DNA of 64,000 nucleotides from Mangrovimonas futianensis. Its GTDB lineage: Bacteria; Bacteroidota; Bacteroidia; Flavobacteriales; Flavobacteriaceae. Within the stretch, counting starts at the first letter, position 1; each line of letters starts with the position of its first letter. The DNA lies in the NCBI RefSeq assembly GCF_021245805.1, contig NZ_JAJJNF010000003.1:368429-432428 (forward strand), given 5' to 3'. Shown piece after piece: positions 15,981 through 23,178 of the stretch. The translations under genes were made by a program, and so were the position numbers. Under the pieces are notes generated by a model, which was not told the DNA's origin, did not search any database, and was given only the letters and a program-made list of their open reading frames with translations.

Positions 15981-16538
15981 TTAAGACTTCCACTTAATGT
16001 TGCACCCAATGCTTGGTTCTTGGTTCCATGTATTGGTTTCATTCTCAAGCAGGCAATCCATAGCGTGTCTTAAGTCTTTTCCCGTCACGGGAACACCATT
16101 TCCAGGTCTCGAATCATCTAATTGCCCACGATACACCAAAGTGAGCTGGCCATCAAAAAGAAAGAAGTCTGGCGTGCAGGCAGCGTCATAGTTTCTGGCT
16201 ACTTCCTGGGTTTGATCATATAAATAAGGAAAGATAAAGTCTTGTTCTAGGGCGTTGGTCTTCATTTCCTCAGGGCCATCCTGTGGATAGTTTTCCACAT
16301 CGTTACTGGAAATAGCAACACATGTAATACCCTTTGATTTATAATCTTTGGCCAAAAGGCTGATCTGTTCATTCACATGTTTTACAAACGGACAGTGGTT
16401 GCAAATAAACATAATCAAGGTGCCTTTAAGTCCTTTGGCATCATCTAGCGAAATCTCATCGTTGGAAACCACATCTCGTAATGTAAAATCTGGAGCTTTG
16501 GTTCCTAGGGGAAGCATGTTTGAAGGTGTATTTGCCAT
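15981..16538 (-). CDS. Thioredoxin-fold (AhpC/TSA-like) thiol protein
   Basis: A 185-residue redoxin. PLGTKAPDFTLRDV at the N-terminus is the peroxiredoxin/TlpA opening; the active site is C46-N-H-C49 (MFICNHCPFVKHV), a pair of cysteines typical of a widespread Bacteroidota thioredoxin-family protein. A second cysteine motif AACTPDFFLF contains the cis-Pro region, and the protein ends with GCNIKWKS. No signal peptide: cytoplasmic, likely disulphide reductase or peroxide-related. Tail-to-tail with the YfiT-like gene; 48 bp from the divergent CsaA gene. Confidence 0.9.
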   Translation of the reverse strand: MANTPSNMLPLGTKAPDFTLRDVVSNDEISLDDAKGLKGTLIMFICNHCPFVKHVNEQISLLAKDYKSKGITCVAISSNDVENYPQDGPEEMKTNALEQDFIFPYLYDQTQEVARNYDAACTPDFFLFDGQLTLVYRGQLDDSRPGNGVPVTGKDLRHAMDCLLENETNTWNQEPSIGCNIKWKS

Positions 16539-16586
16539 CGTATTTTATTTACTTCAAAATAACGCAAAAAATGATACTTTTGAGGA

Positions 16587-16922
16587 ATGAAACCAGAAAT
16601 AAATTTTGAAGCGTTTGTTAAAGTAGACCTAAGAGTAGGGACGATAATTGAGGTAAATGATTTTCCTGAAGCCCGAAAACCGGCTTATCAAATGCGTATT
16701 GATTTTGGAACCTTGGGGATTCGTAAAACTTCGGCGCAAATTACCCAATTGTACACAAAAGAAGATTTATTAGGAAGGCAAATTGTGGCTGTTGTCAATT
16801 TTCCCAGAAAACAAATAGCTCAGTTCATGAGTGAATGTTTGGTCATGGGTGCTGTCAAGGAAAAAGACGTCATGTTGTTACATCCATCGCAGGTAGTTCC
16901 TAACGGAAGCACAGTAGCTTAA
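16587..16922 (+). CDS. csaA: CsaA-type tRNA-binding-domain protein
   Basis: A 111-residue protein consisting of one OB-fold tRNA-binding domain, as found at the C-terminus of methionyl-tRNA synthetase and in the small dimeric protein CsaA. Family landmarks: FVKVDLRVGTIIEVNDFPEARKPAY at 10-34, GIRKTSAQITQLY, LLGRQIVAVVNFPRKQI and FMSECLVMGA. CsaA has been described as a chaperone linked to protein export in Bacillus and binds tRNA. It is divergent from the thiol-protein gene and followed by a strong bidirectional terminator. Confidence 0.94.
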   Translation: MKPEINFEAFVKVDLRVGTIIEVNDFPEARKPAYQMRIDFGTLGIRKTSAQITQLYTKEDLLGRQIVAVVNFPRKQIAQFMSECLVMGAVKEKDVMLLHPSQVVPNGSTVA

Positions 16923-16927
16923 AAATA

Positions 16928-16956
16928 AAAAAGCCATTACATTGTAATGGCTTTTT
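16928..16956. terminator. Bidirectional intrinsic terminator between csaA and the PUR-like gene
   Basis: Stem AAAAAGCCATTAC / GTAATGGCTTTTT with a 3-base loop (ATT), A-rich on the left and T-rich on the right, so it can stop transcription from both converging genes. Confidence 0.92.
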
Positions 16957-16985
16957 CTTTGTTAGTCTTTTAGTAAGATTGATGA

Positions 16986-17360
16986 TTAAATATCATCAAA
17001 ATCAATATCGGTAAACTTGTCTGCGGAACTAGTTTCTCCTACAGTTTCCTCTTCATACTCCTTTTTGAAATCCTTTTGGTGACGCTCACTGATTACCTCA
17101 TTGCCTTTTTCATCAATAATGTATTCAGTCATCTCTTGCATGATTTCATTGAAGTCAGTAAAGTCCTCTTTGTATAGATAAATTTTGTGCTTTTTGTAGT
17201 GAAATGAACCATCGTCATTGGTAAATTTCTTGCTCTCAGTAATCGTTAGGTAGTAGTCTCCAGCCTTAGTAGATCTTACATCAAAGAAATAGGTTCTTCT
17301 ACCTGCCCTTAGCACTTTAGAGAATATTTCCTCTTTCTCCATCATATCATTATTACTCAT
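16986..17360 (-). CDS. DUF3276 family PUR-domain nucleic-acid-binding protein
   Basis: A 124-residue protein with one PUR repeat (beta-beta-beta-beta-alpha): IFSKVLRAGRRTYFFDVRSTKAGDYYLTITESKK at about 12-46, then FHYKKHKIYLYKEDFTDFNEIMQEMTEYII. PUR proteins bind single-stranded purine-rich DNA or RNA; the Borrelia relative acts as a regulator. The C-terminal third is highly acidic (DIDFDDI end) and probably disordered. The family is near-universal in Bacteroidota. The gene stands alone between a bidirectional terminator and the ABC exporter gene. Confidence 0.92.
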   Translation of the reverse strand: MSNNDMMEKEEIFSKVLRAGRRTYFFDVRSTKAGDYYLTITESKKFTNDDGSFHYKKHKIYLYKEDFTDFNEIMQEMTEYIIDEKGNEVISERHQKDFKKEYEEETVGETSSADKFTDIDFDDI

Positions 17361-17480
17361 AGTCTAATTGTTAAATTATCAATTTTAAGAAGTCCAAAAA
17401 TCTAAAAAAAAACCATATTAACCAACAATTTGTGTTATTTCTTTTTTGGCTGATTTTAAGAAATTTTAATAGGAATCCTC

Positions 17481-19235
17481 TTAAGAAAGGGTTTCACTCA
17501 ATTGTTCCAAATACAATTTCTTATAATATCCATCTTGTGCAGACAAGGTTTCATGGTTTCCTTGTTGGATGATTTTTCCATCTTCCAAAACCAGGATTTT
17601 ATCAGCATTTTTAGCCGATGACACTCGGTGGCTCACAATAATAGTAGTTTTGTTTTTGGCTATTTCCTTTAGGTGTCTTAGGATTTTTTCTTCAGTTTCT
17701 GTATCCACTGCTGAAAGGGAATCATCTAGCAGTAAGATATTCGGATTTTTGACAATGGCTCTGGCAATAGATACCCTTTGTTTTTGTCCGCCAGAAAGGG
17801 TAATCCCCCTTTCACCCAATACGGTTTCATATCCTTTGCTAAAGCCCATAATGTTTTTATGAACTTGGGCATATTTCGCCGCTTGAATGACTTCCTCGTC
17901 GGTAGCCTCTTCTTTACCAAATTTTATGTTGTTGCTAATGGAATCAGAAAACAAAAAGGCATCTTGAGGGACATAACCTATATGGTCTCTTAAAGAGGTT
18001 AGGTTAATATCTTCAACGGGTTTGTTGTCTATAAGGATGGTTCCATCAGTCACATCATATAGGCGTCCTATTAAATCTAAAACGGTAGACTTACCAGATC
18101 CTGTTTTGCCAATAATCGCCAAAGTTTCACCATGATTAAGTTTAAAGGATACATGCTTCAATGCCTGAATATTGGTGTCATCATAGGTAAAAGACACATC
18201 TTTAAATTCGATATCGCCAACAATGTTAGTAGGCTCTGTATTGTTATTGGTGATTTCTGGTTGGATTTTTAAAAACTCATTGATACGTTTTTGTGATGCT
18301 TCCGCCTGCTGTACAATTGAAGTCACCCAACCTACCGTGGCTACTGGCCATGTTAACATATTGACATAAATAATAAACTCGGCAATAGTTCCTAAGGTTT
18401 CTATCTCACCATCTATGTATTGTTTTCCTCCTATATATATCACCATTAAATTGCTGACACCTATTAATAGGATCATCATAGGAAAGAATAGGGATCTAAC
18501 TTTGACTAAATCCATTTGCTTGTCACGGCTTTCTGAAGCCAATTCATTAAAGGAAGTTGAAGTCATGGGTTCCAAACCATATGCCTTTATAATGGCAATA
18601 CCACTAAAACTTTCTTGAGTGGAGGAGGATAATTTGGAAAGAAACTCCTGAACAATAGTACTGCGTTTATGAATTTCTTTACTCAGTTTATAAATAGCTA
18701 CAGAAAGGATAGGCAATGGCAATACCGTATATAAGGTTAGCTTAGGAGCCTCATTGAACATATATATAAGCGCAATTACAAACAGGGTCACCGTGTTGAT
18801 GCTATACATTATAGCTGGACCTGCATACATTCTTACCCTTCCCACATCTTCACTGATGCGGTTCATTAAATCCCCAGTACGATTTTGCTTGTAAAAGTTA
18901 AGAGATAGTTTCTGGTATTGTTGGTAGACCTCATTTTTTAGGTCATATTCAATGAACCTGGACACATTGATAATGGTTTGCCTCATTAAAAAGGTAAAAA
19001 TTCCTGCAATCACAGCAGCTATGATGATATAAATGATGTCCTGAAGCAATTCATCCTGCACTTCTTGCATAGAGAGTCCGCCTTTTCGGAATTCATCTAC
19101 CACATTCACCGATTCTCTGATGAGTCTTGGGGTAAACAATAGAAAGATTCTGGCAATGATGGTAATGATGATTCCTAAAAGCAATTTGCCTTTATATTTT
19201 AGGAAATATTTATTGAGATGGCGAAGTTCCTTCAT
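17481..19235 (-). CDS. ABC-type multidrug/lipid exporter half-transporter (permease fused to ATPase)
   Basis: A 584-residue exporter half-transporter of the MsbA/MdlB type, expected to work as a homodimer in the inner membrane. Residues 1-310 form the six-helix transmembrane domain (LLLGIIITIIARIFLL, IIYIIIAAVIAGIFTFLM, MMILLIGVSNLMVIYIGG). The ATPase domain follows with Walker A GKTGSGKST, Q-loop YVPQDAFLFS, signature LSGGQKQR, Walker B NILLLDDSLSAVD and switch histidine in VSHRVS. Substrate cannot be told from sequence. No lytic or biosynthetic partner is adjacent. Divergent from leucine dehydrogenase across 149 bp. Confidence 0.94.
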   Translation of the reverse strand: MKELRHLNKYFLKYKGKLLLGIIITIIARIFLLFTPRLIRESVNVVDEFRKGGLSMQEVQDELLQDIIYIIIAAVIAGIFTFLMRQTIINVSRFIEYDLKNEVYQQYQKLSLNFYKQNRTGDLMNRISEDVGRVRMYAGPAIMYSINTVTLFVIALIYMFNEAPKLTLYTVLPLPILSVAIYKLSKEIHKRSTIVQEFLSKLSSSTQESFSGIAIIKAYGLEPMTSTSFNELASESRDKQMDLVKVRSLFFPMMILLIGVSNLMVIYIGGKQYIDGEIETLGTIAEFIIYVNMLTWPVATVGWVTSIVQQAEASQKRINEFLKIQPEITNNNTEPTNIVGDIEFKDVSFTYDDTNIQALKHVSFKLNHGETLAIIGKTGSGKSTVLDLIGRLYDVTDGTILIDNKPVEDINLTSLRDHIGYVPQDAFLFSDSISNNIKFGKEEATDEEVIQAAKYAQVHKNIMGFSKGYETVLGERGITLSGGQKQRVSIARAIVKNPNILLLDDSLSAVDTETEEKILRHLKEIAKNKTTIIVSHRVSSAKNADKILVLEDGKIIQQGNHETLSAQDGYYKKLYLEQLSETLS

Positions 19236-19295
19236 ATATTGATTTAACAGAAATTACACATCAAATTAACGATTTGTTATTTTTGATACGTTAAT

Positions 19296-19327
19296 TTTGA
19301 CATATTGATAATTTTGATTTAATTTTG
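19296..19327 (+). promoter_or_regulatory. Promoter of the leucine dehydrogenase gene
   Basis: TTTG at 19296-19299, 20-bp spacer, TAATTTTG at 19320-19327: an exact match to the Bacteroidota -33/-7 consensus, 57 bp upstream of the start codon. Confidence 0.8.
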
Positions 19328-19384
19328 CGCGGTGATTTTAATGATTTTTAAATCACGTAAACGTTTAACCTAATATTTCATTAA

Positions 19385-20488
19385 ATGATTTCAGACGTCC
19401 TAAACCCACAAGAGTTAAAAAAAGTAGACCCTGTTTTTGGTCAACTTTCTTTTGACAATCATGAACAAGTTGTTTTTTGCAACGACAAAGATACAGGTTT
19501 AAAAGCAATAATCGGTATCCATAATACGACCTTAGGACCAGCCCTTGGCGGTACTAGAATGTGGAATTACAACAATGAATGGGAAGCCCTAAATGACGTT
19601 TTACGTCTTTCGAGAGGGATGACTTTTAAGTCGGCTATTACTGGTTTGAACTTAGGAGGTGGAAAGGCCGTTATTATTGGAGATGCCAAAACCCAAAAAA
19701 CGCCTGAATTAATGACTCGCTTTGCTGAATTTGTACATTCTTTAGGTGGAAAATATATCACTGCCGAAGATGTTGGAATGGAAACAGCAGACATGGATTT
19801 GGTAAGAGAAACGACACCCTACGTTACCGGTATTTCTGAAGCTAAAGGAGGCGCAGGTAATCCGTCACCTATAACAGCCTATGGGGTATTTATGGGATTA
19901 AAGGCAGCTACCAAATACCAATTTGGAACAGACAAGTTGGAAGGTAAAAAAGTGTTTGTGCAAGGTATTGGCCATGTGGGTGAAACTTTGGTAAAACATT
20001 TAACCGAAGAAGGAGCGCAAGTAACCATCGTTGATATCAATCAAGATCGCTTATTAGAAGTTGCCAAAACTTATGGTGCTACTATTTATACGGGAGATAA
20101 CATGTACCAAGAAGCTATGGATATCTATGCACCTTGTGCTTTGGGAGCAACCATCAATGATGCTACCATCAACCAAATTCAAGCAAAAGTAATTGCTGGT
20201 GCAGCTAATAACCAATTGGCTGAAGAGCAAAAACACGGACGAATATTAAGAGAGAAGGGGATTGTATATGCTCCTGATTTCTTGATTAATGCGGGAGGTA
20301 TCATCAATGTGTATGCAGAATTGGAAGGTTATGGTAAAGATGAAATCATCCGTAAAACCGAAAACATCTATAATACCACTTTAGATATTTTGAATAAAGC
20401 TGAAAATGAGGATATCACAACCCACCAAGCGGCTTTAAAGATGGCTCAAGATCGAATTGAGACAAGAAAAAAAGAAAACAAGAAGTAA
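19385..20488 (+). CDS. ldh: Leucine dehydrogenase (Glu/Leu/Phe/Val dehydrogenase)
   Basis: NAD-dependent oxidative deamination of leucine, valine and isoleucine to the 2-oxo acids, the entry step of branched-chain amino acid breakdown; the reverse reaction assimilates ammonia. 367 residues, normal length. The substrate domain shows LGPALGGTRMW (50-60), MTFKSAITGLNLGGGKAVI with catalytic K94, and ITAEDVGM. The cofactor domain begins about 170 with the Rossmann loop VQGIGHVGETLVKHL and has IVDINQD, the acidic end of strand 2 that favours NAD. Cytoplasmic. HMG-CoA lyase at 29334 supplies the last step of leucine catabolism elsewhere in the window. Confidence 0.95.
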   Translation: MISDVLNPQELKKVDPVFGQLSFDNHEQVVFCNDKDTGLKAIIGIHNTTLGPALGGTRMWNYNNEWEALNDVLRLSRGMTFKSAITGLNLGGGKAVIIGDAKTQKTPELMTRFAEFVHSLGGKYITAEDVGMETADMDLVRETTPYVTGISEAKGGAGNPSPITAYGVFMGLKAATKYQFGTDKLEGKKVFVQGIGHVGETLVKHLTEEGAQVTIVDINQDRLLEVAKTYGATIYTGDNMYQEAMDIYAPCALGATINDATINQIQAKVIAGAANNQLAEEQKHGRILREKGIVYAPDFLINAGGIINVYAELEGYGKDEIIRKTENIYNTTLDILNKAENEDITTHQAALKMAQDRIETRKKENKK

Positions 20489-20504
20489 TTCTTCAAAATA
20501 ATAT

Positions 20505-20512
20505 TAATTTTG
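20505..20512 (+). promoter_or_regulatory. Possible -7 promoter element for nusB
   Basis: TAATTTTG matches TAnnTTTG. It lies between the ldh stop codon and the hairpin at 20515-20541, so a transcript starting here would carry that hairpin at its extreme 5' end. No TTTG is seen at the -33 spacing, so the call is tentative. Confidence 0.4.
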
Positions 20513-20514
20513 TC

Positions 20515-20546
20515 GGGCAAAAGTTCAAGCAGCTTTTGCCCTTTTT
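20515..20546 (+). terminator. Intrinsic terminator between ldh and nusB
   Basis: Stem GGGCAAAAG / CTTTTGCCC, loop of nine bases, followed by TTTTT. Strong GC base to the stem. It ends 25 bp before the nusB start. Confidence 0.88.
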
Positions 20547-20571
20547 AATGTTATAAAAGTTCTTTGTTTAT

Positions 20572-21516
20572 ATGCTTAACAGGAGACAAATTAGAATTAA
20601 GGTCATGCAAACCATTTATTCCTTCCAAGGTGGAGAAGGAGATGATTTTGGAAAGGAACAAAAGTTTCTTCTTCAAAGTATGGATAACATGTATAACTTG
20701 TATTTATTATTGCTATCCATTTTAATTGAATTGCAAAAGAAAGCCGATGACCATTTAGACAGGTCGAGTAAAAAGTATTTGGCTACCTCTGAGGACAAAA
20801 ATCCCAACCGAAAGCTGGTAAACAATGAAGTTCTACAAAAATTAATCAATAACGAACCTTTTCAGGAAGCCATGGCAGATCGTCACATTCGCAATTGGGA
20901 ATTGGACGACGAGTACATTGATGTGTTGTTTAAGGAGCTTATGAAGAGTGATCTTTATAAGGACTACATGAAAACCAAGACTTCCACATTCCAGGAAGAT
21001 AAGGAGTTTGTTATTGATCTTTTCAAGGAAATTATTGCACCTAACGAAAAGCTTTACGATTATCTAGAGGACAAAAATCTAACTTGGTTAGATGACCTTC
21101 CATTGGTAAATACGGTTATTTTAAAGCTATTGAGAAAGGTAAAGGCTAAATCGAATGACGAGTTCTTTTTACCGCCTTTATTCAAGGATTTGGATGATAA
21201 GGATTATGCGGTCGCTTTGTTTAAAAAAACTTTGTTGAACCAATCTTCTTATGCGAAAATCATTGAGGAGAAAACCCAAAATTGGGATGCAGACCGAATT
21301 GCCATCATTGATACTGTTTTGTTGAAAATGGCCATGTGTGAATTGCAAAAGTTTCCAACCATTCCGGTGAAAGTTACTATTAATGAGTATTTAGAGATAG
21401 CCAAAGAATATTCTACGCCTAAAAGTAGCATCTTTATTAATGGTATTTTGGACAAGTTGGTAAAGGAATATGAAGACCAAGGGAACCTAAATAAAATAGG
21501 GCGAGGGTTGATGTAA
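20572..21516 (+). CDS. nusB: Transcription antitermination factor NusB, extended form
   Basis: NusB with NusE (S10) forms the boxA RNA-binding part of the rRNA antitermination complex. At 314 residues this protein is more than twice the length of E. coli NusB. The family opening NRRQIRIKVMQTIYSFQ is at 3-19, while the canonical helical core with DRIAIIDTVLLKMAMCEL, PTIPVKVTINEYLEIAKEYS and FINGILDKL occupies residues 245-305. The intervening ~200 residues are mostly helical and charged and represent the long insert typical of Bacteroidota NusB. It begins a probable operon with the DUF1573 lipoprotein and yajC. Confidence 0.93.
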   Translation: MLNRRQIRIKVMQTIYSFQGGEGDDFGKEQKFLLQSMDNMYNLYLLLLSILIELQKKADDHLDRSSKKYLATSEDKNPNRKLVNNEVLQKLINNEPFQEAMADRHIRNWELDDEYIDVLFKELMKSDLYKDYMKTKTSTFQEDKEFVIDLFKEIIAPNEKLYDYLEDKNLTWLDDLPLVNTVILKLLRKVKAKSNDEFFLPPLFKDLDDKDYAVALFKKTLLNQSSYAKIIEEKTQNWDADRIAIIDTVLLKMAMCELQKFPTIPVKVTINEYLEIAKEYSTPKSSIFINGILDKLVKEYEDQGNLNKIGRGLM

Positions 21517-21565
21517 TAAGAATTTATTGTTACATTTACCACCCGAACTCAAAAAATAAATGATT

Positions 21566-22057
21566 ATGAAAAAAGTAATATTAGGCTTATCAGCCTTATG
21601 CTTAGTGGCATTTACTTCTTGTAAGGAGGATGCTTCAAAAAAAATTAGTGAAGAAAACGTAGCAGAAGCTTCTGCAAGAGATGCTCAGGCTACCAAGTAT
21701 CCTGAAATTTCTTTCGATAAGACTGAACATGATTTTGGTCAAATTGAATCAAAGCAATCTGTAGAAACTGTATTTAAATATACCAACACAGGAGAAGCTC
21801 CTTTGGTTATCACAGATATAAAAAGTTCTTGCGGATGTACAGTTCCTAAAGACTGGAGTAAAGAGCCTTTAGCTGCTGGAGAGTCTGGACAGTTTACTGT
21901 TAAGTACAACGGTTCTGGTAAAGGAAACGTAAGTAAAACAATTACTGTTACTGCCAACACTGAAAAAGGTAAGGAAATGGTAAAGATCAAAGCTTTTGTA
22001 AAAGAAGATCCTAACGCTCCTTCAAAAGCAATTTCTAAAGCACCTGCTGTAAAATAA
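21566..22057 (+). CDS. DUF1573 lipoprotein
   Basis: A 163-residue lipoprotein; start taken at the second ATG (MKKVILGLSA) because it gives an ideal type II signal peptide, with lipobox FTSC. The mature protein is a single DUF1573 domain, an Ig-like/ASH-type beta sandwich: PEISFDKTEHDFGQI, TVFKYTNTGEAPLVITDIKSSCGCTVPKDW and GQFTVKYNGSGKGNVSKTITV. The SSCGCT motif is the family hallmark. Function unknown; it is expected in the periplasm. It lies 49 bp after nusB and four bases before yajC, so it is probably in one operon. Confidence 0.92.
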   Translation: MKKVILGLSALCLVAFTSCKEDASKKISEENVAEASARDAQATKYPEISFDKTEHDFGQIESKQSVETVFKYTNTGEAPLVITDIKSSCGCTVPKDWSKEPLAAGESGQFTVKYNGSGKGNVSKTITVTANTEKGKEMVKIKAFVKEDPNAPSKAISKAPAVK

Positions 22058-22061
22058 GAAT

Positions 22062-22352
22062 ATGGAAGGAATTGGAAGTTTTTTACCGCTTATTTTGATG
22101 TTTGCTGTGGTCTATTTTTTCATGATAGCCCCTCAAATTAAGCGTCAAAAACAAGAAAAGAAATACCTCGCTGAAATTAAAAAAGGGGATAAGGTGATTA
22201 CCAAAAGTGGTATGCACGGTAAAATTGTTGAATTGAATGAGAAAGACAGTAGCTGTGTCATTGAAACCTTAGCTGGAAAAATTAAGTTTGATCGTTCTGC
22301 CATCTCTATGGAAGGAAGTAGAAAGCTTAACGAACCTGCTAAAACCAAATAG
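22062..22352 (+). CDS. yajC: Preprotein translocase subunit YajC
   Basis: Small single-pass membrane accessory of the SecDF-YajC complex that assists protein export. 96 residues. The N-terminal helix (FLPLILMFAVVYFFMIAP) is followed by QIKRQKQEKKYLAEIKKGDKVITKSGMHGKIVELNE, the YajC signature with a basic stretch then an SH3-like loop. Four bases after the DUF1573 gene. The operon ends at a strong hairpin at 22376. Confidence 0.95.
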   Translation: MEGIGSFLPLILMFAVVYFFMIAPQIKRQKQEKKYLAEIKKGDKVITKSGMHGKIVELNEKDSSCVIETLAGKIKFDRSAISMEGSRKLNEPAKTK

Positions 22353-22375
22353 TTTCAGTTTATTACAATATAAGG

Positions 22376-22403
22376 AAAGCCACTTTTTAAGTGGCTTTTT
22401 TTT
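22376..22403 (+). terminator. Intrinsic terminator after yajC
   Basis: Stem AAAGCCACTT / AAGTGGCTTT, loop TTT, then an eight-T run. It lies between the convergent yajC and YdeI-like genes. Confidence 0.92.
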
Positions 22404-22406
22404 ATG

Positions 22407-23012
22407 CTAACAATTTCGGTATTTGTCATTAAGACCTTGCCCGTTTTCTATCATGGGCTTTATTTTTTCCAATCGGGACGTTTTGGTGGCTTCTCTTTTA
22501 GCGGTGGCAATATACTCGGCATACTCCTTTTGCTTGAAAGGGGTTAACGCCTCAAAACAACTTAGGAGATTCTTATCCTGCTTTAAAAATTGGGATAGTT
22601 CGGTTGGGATCTCCAAGGTGTCTTTGGTAACCTTTTTGGCTGGTTTAACAGTTTTACCCAATTTTTGATTGTCTATTGCTTCCTTGACATAGGAGAGAAC
22701 AGCTTCTTTTTTGATTTCTGAAAGGTTTTCAAATCTCATTTGTCTCAAGGCTTTGGTTTTGTCCTCTTGGGCATTAATTAACAAACCCTGTTCATCTTTT
22801 AGAAACACGCCATTAAAAAACCAAATGCCAAAGTGGTTTTTAAAGGCTCCTAAACCCACAACATTTTTTCCATTTATGGTGTAAACAGGGGCACTCCATT
22901 TGAGGGTTTCTTCTAATTCTGTTTGCAATAAAAGGTCTCTTAACAGAGTCAATTCCTCTTTGAAATGGGCATTGTTCTCAATGTATTCTTCAACGGAAGT
23001 GGCTTTTTTCAT
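22407..23012 (-). CDS. YdeI/OmdA-like protein with DUF1801 domain
   Basis: A 201-residue cytoplasmic protein. The N-terminal ~110 residues form a DUF1801 (YdhG-like) domain: VEEYIENNAHFKEELTLLRD, LEETLKWSAPVYTINGKNVV, GIWFFNGVFLKD. The C-terminal part is the OmdA/YdeI helical region: IPTELSQFLKQDKNLLSCFEALTPFKQKEYAEYIATAKREATKTSRLEKI, ending GLNDKYRNC. E. coli YdeI is linked to polymyxin and bacteriocin tolerance, but the biochemical role of these proteins is unknown. Single gene with no operon partner. Confidence 0.88.
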   Translation of the reverse strand: MKKATSVEEYIENNAHFKEELTLLRDLLLQTELEETLKWSAPVYTINGKNVVGLGAFKNHFGIWFFNGVFLKDEQGLLINAQEDKTKALRQMRFENLSEIKKEAVLSYVKEAIDNQKLGKTVKPAKKVTKDTLEIPTELSQFLKQDKNLLSCFEALTPFKQKEYAEYIATAKREATKTSRLEKIKPMIENGQGLNDKYRNC

Positions 23013-23090
23013 GGGTGTTTTTTTGTTTATGTATAAAAATACAACTTCTAATTTTCATTGGCTTAGTCACTTATAAATTTTTGTTTAAAA

Positions 23091-23104
23091 TCATTCTAAA
23101 TAAG
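23091..23104. promoter_or_regulatory. Possible operator, upstream site (TonB receptor 1)
   Basis: TCATTCTAAATAAG. The 11-mer ATTCTAAATAA is identical to the minus-strand reading of the operator-like palindrome upstream of the second TonB receptor (32482-32500). It directly abuts the -33 element of this gene. Confidence 0.45.
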
Positions 23105-23135
23105 TTGGTGAGATATATGAAGGGAAGTATATTTG
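23105..23135 (+). promoter_or_regulatory. Promoter of TonB receptor gene 1
   Basis: TTG at 23105-23107, 20-bp spacer, and TATATTTG at 23128-23135, a full match to the -7 consensus TAnnTTTG. The predicted start point is near 23140, giving a leader of roughly 40 bases. Confidence 0.72.
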
Positions 23136-23146
23136 CATCGTTATTT

Positions 23147-23164
23147 TAAATAAATCTAAATAAA
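23147..23164. promoter_or_regulatory. Possible operator, downstream site (TonB receptor 1)
   Basis: Direct repeat TAAATAAA-N2-TAAATAAA just downstream of the predicted transcription start. The same 8-mer forms the palindrome TTTATTTA-N3-TAAATAAA upstream of the FecA-like receptor gene. A repressor such as Fur bound here would block initiation; the identity of the regulator is inferred. Confidence 0.45.
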
Positions 23165-23178
23165 AACACTGATAGTTC

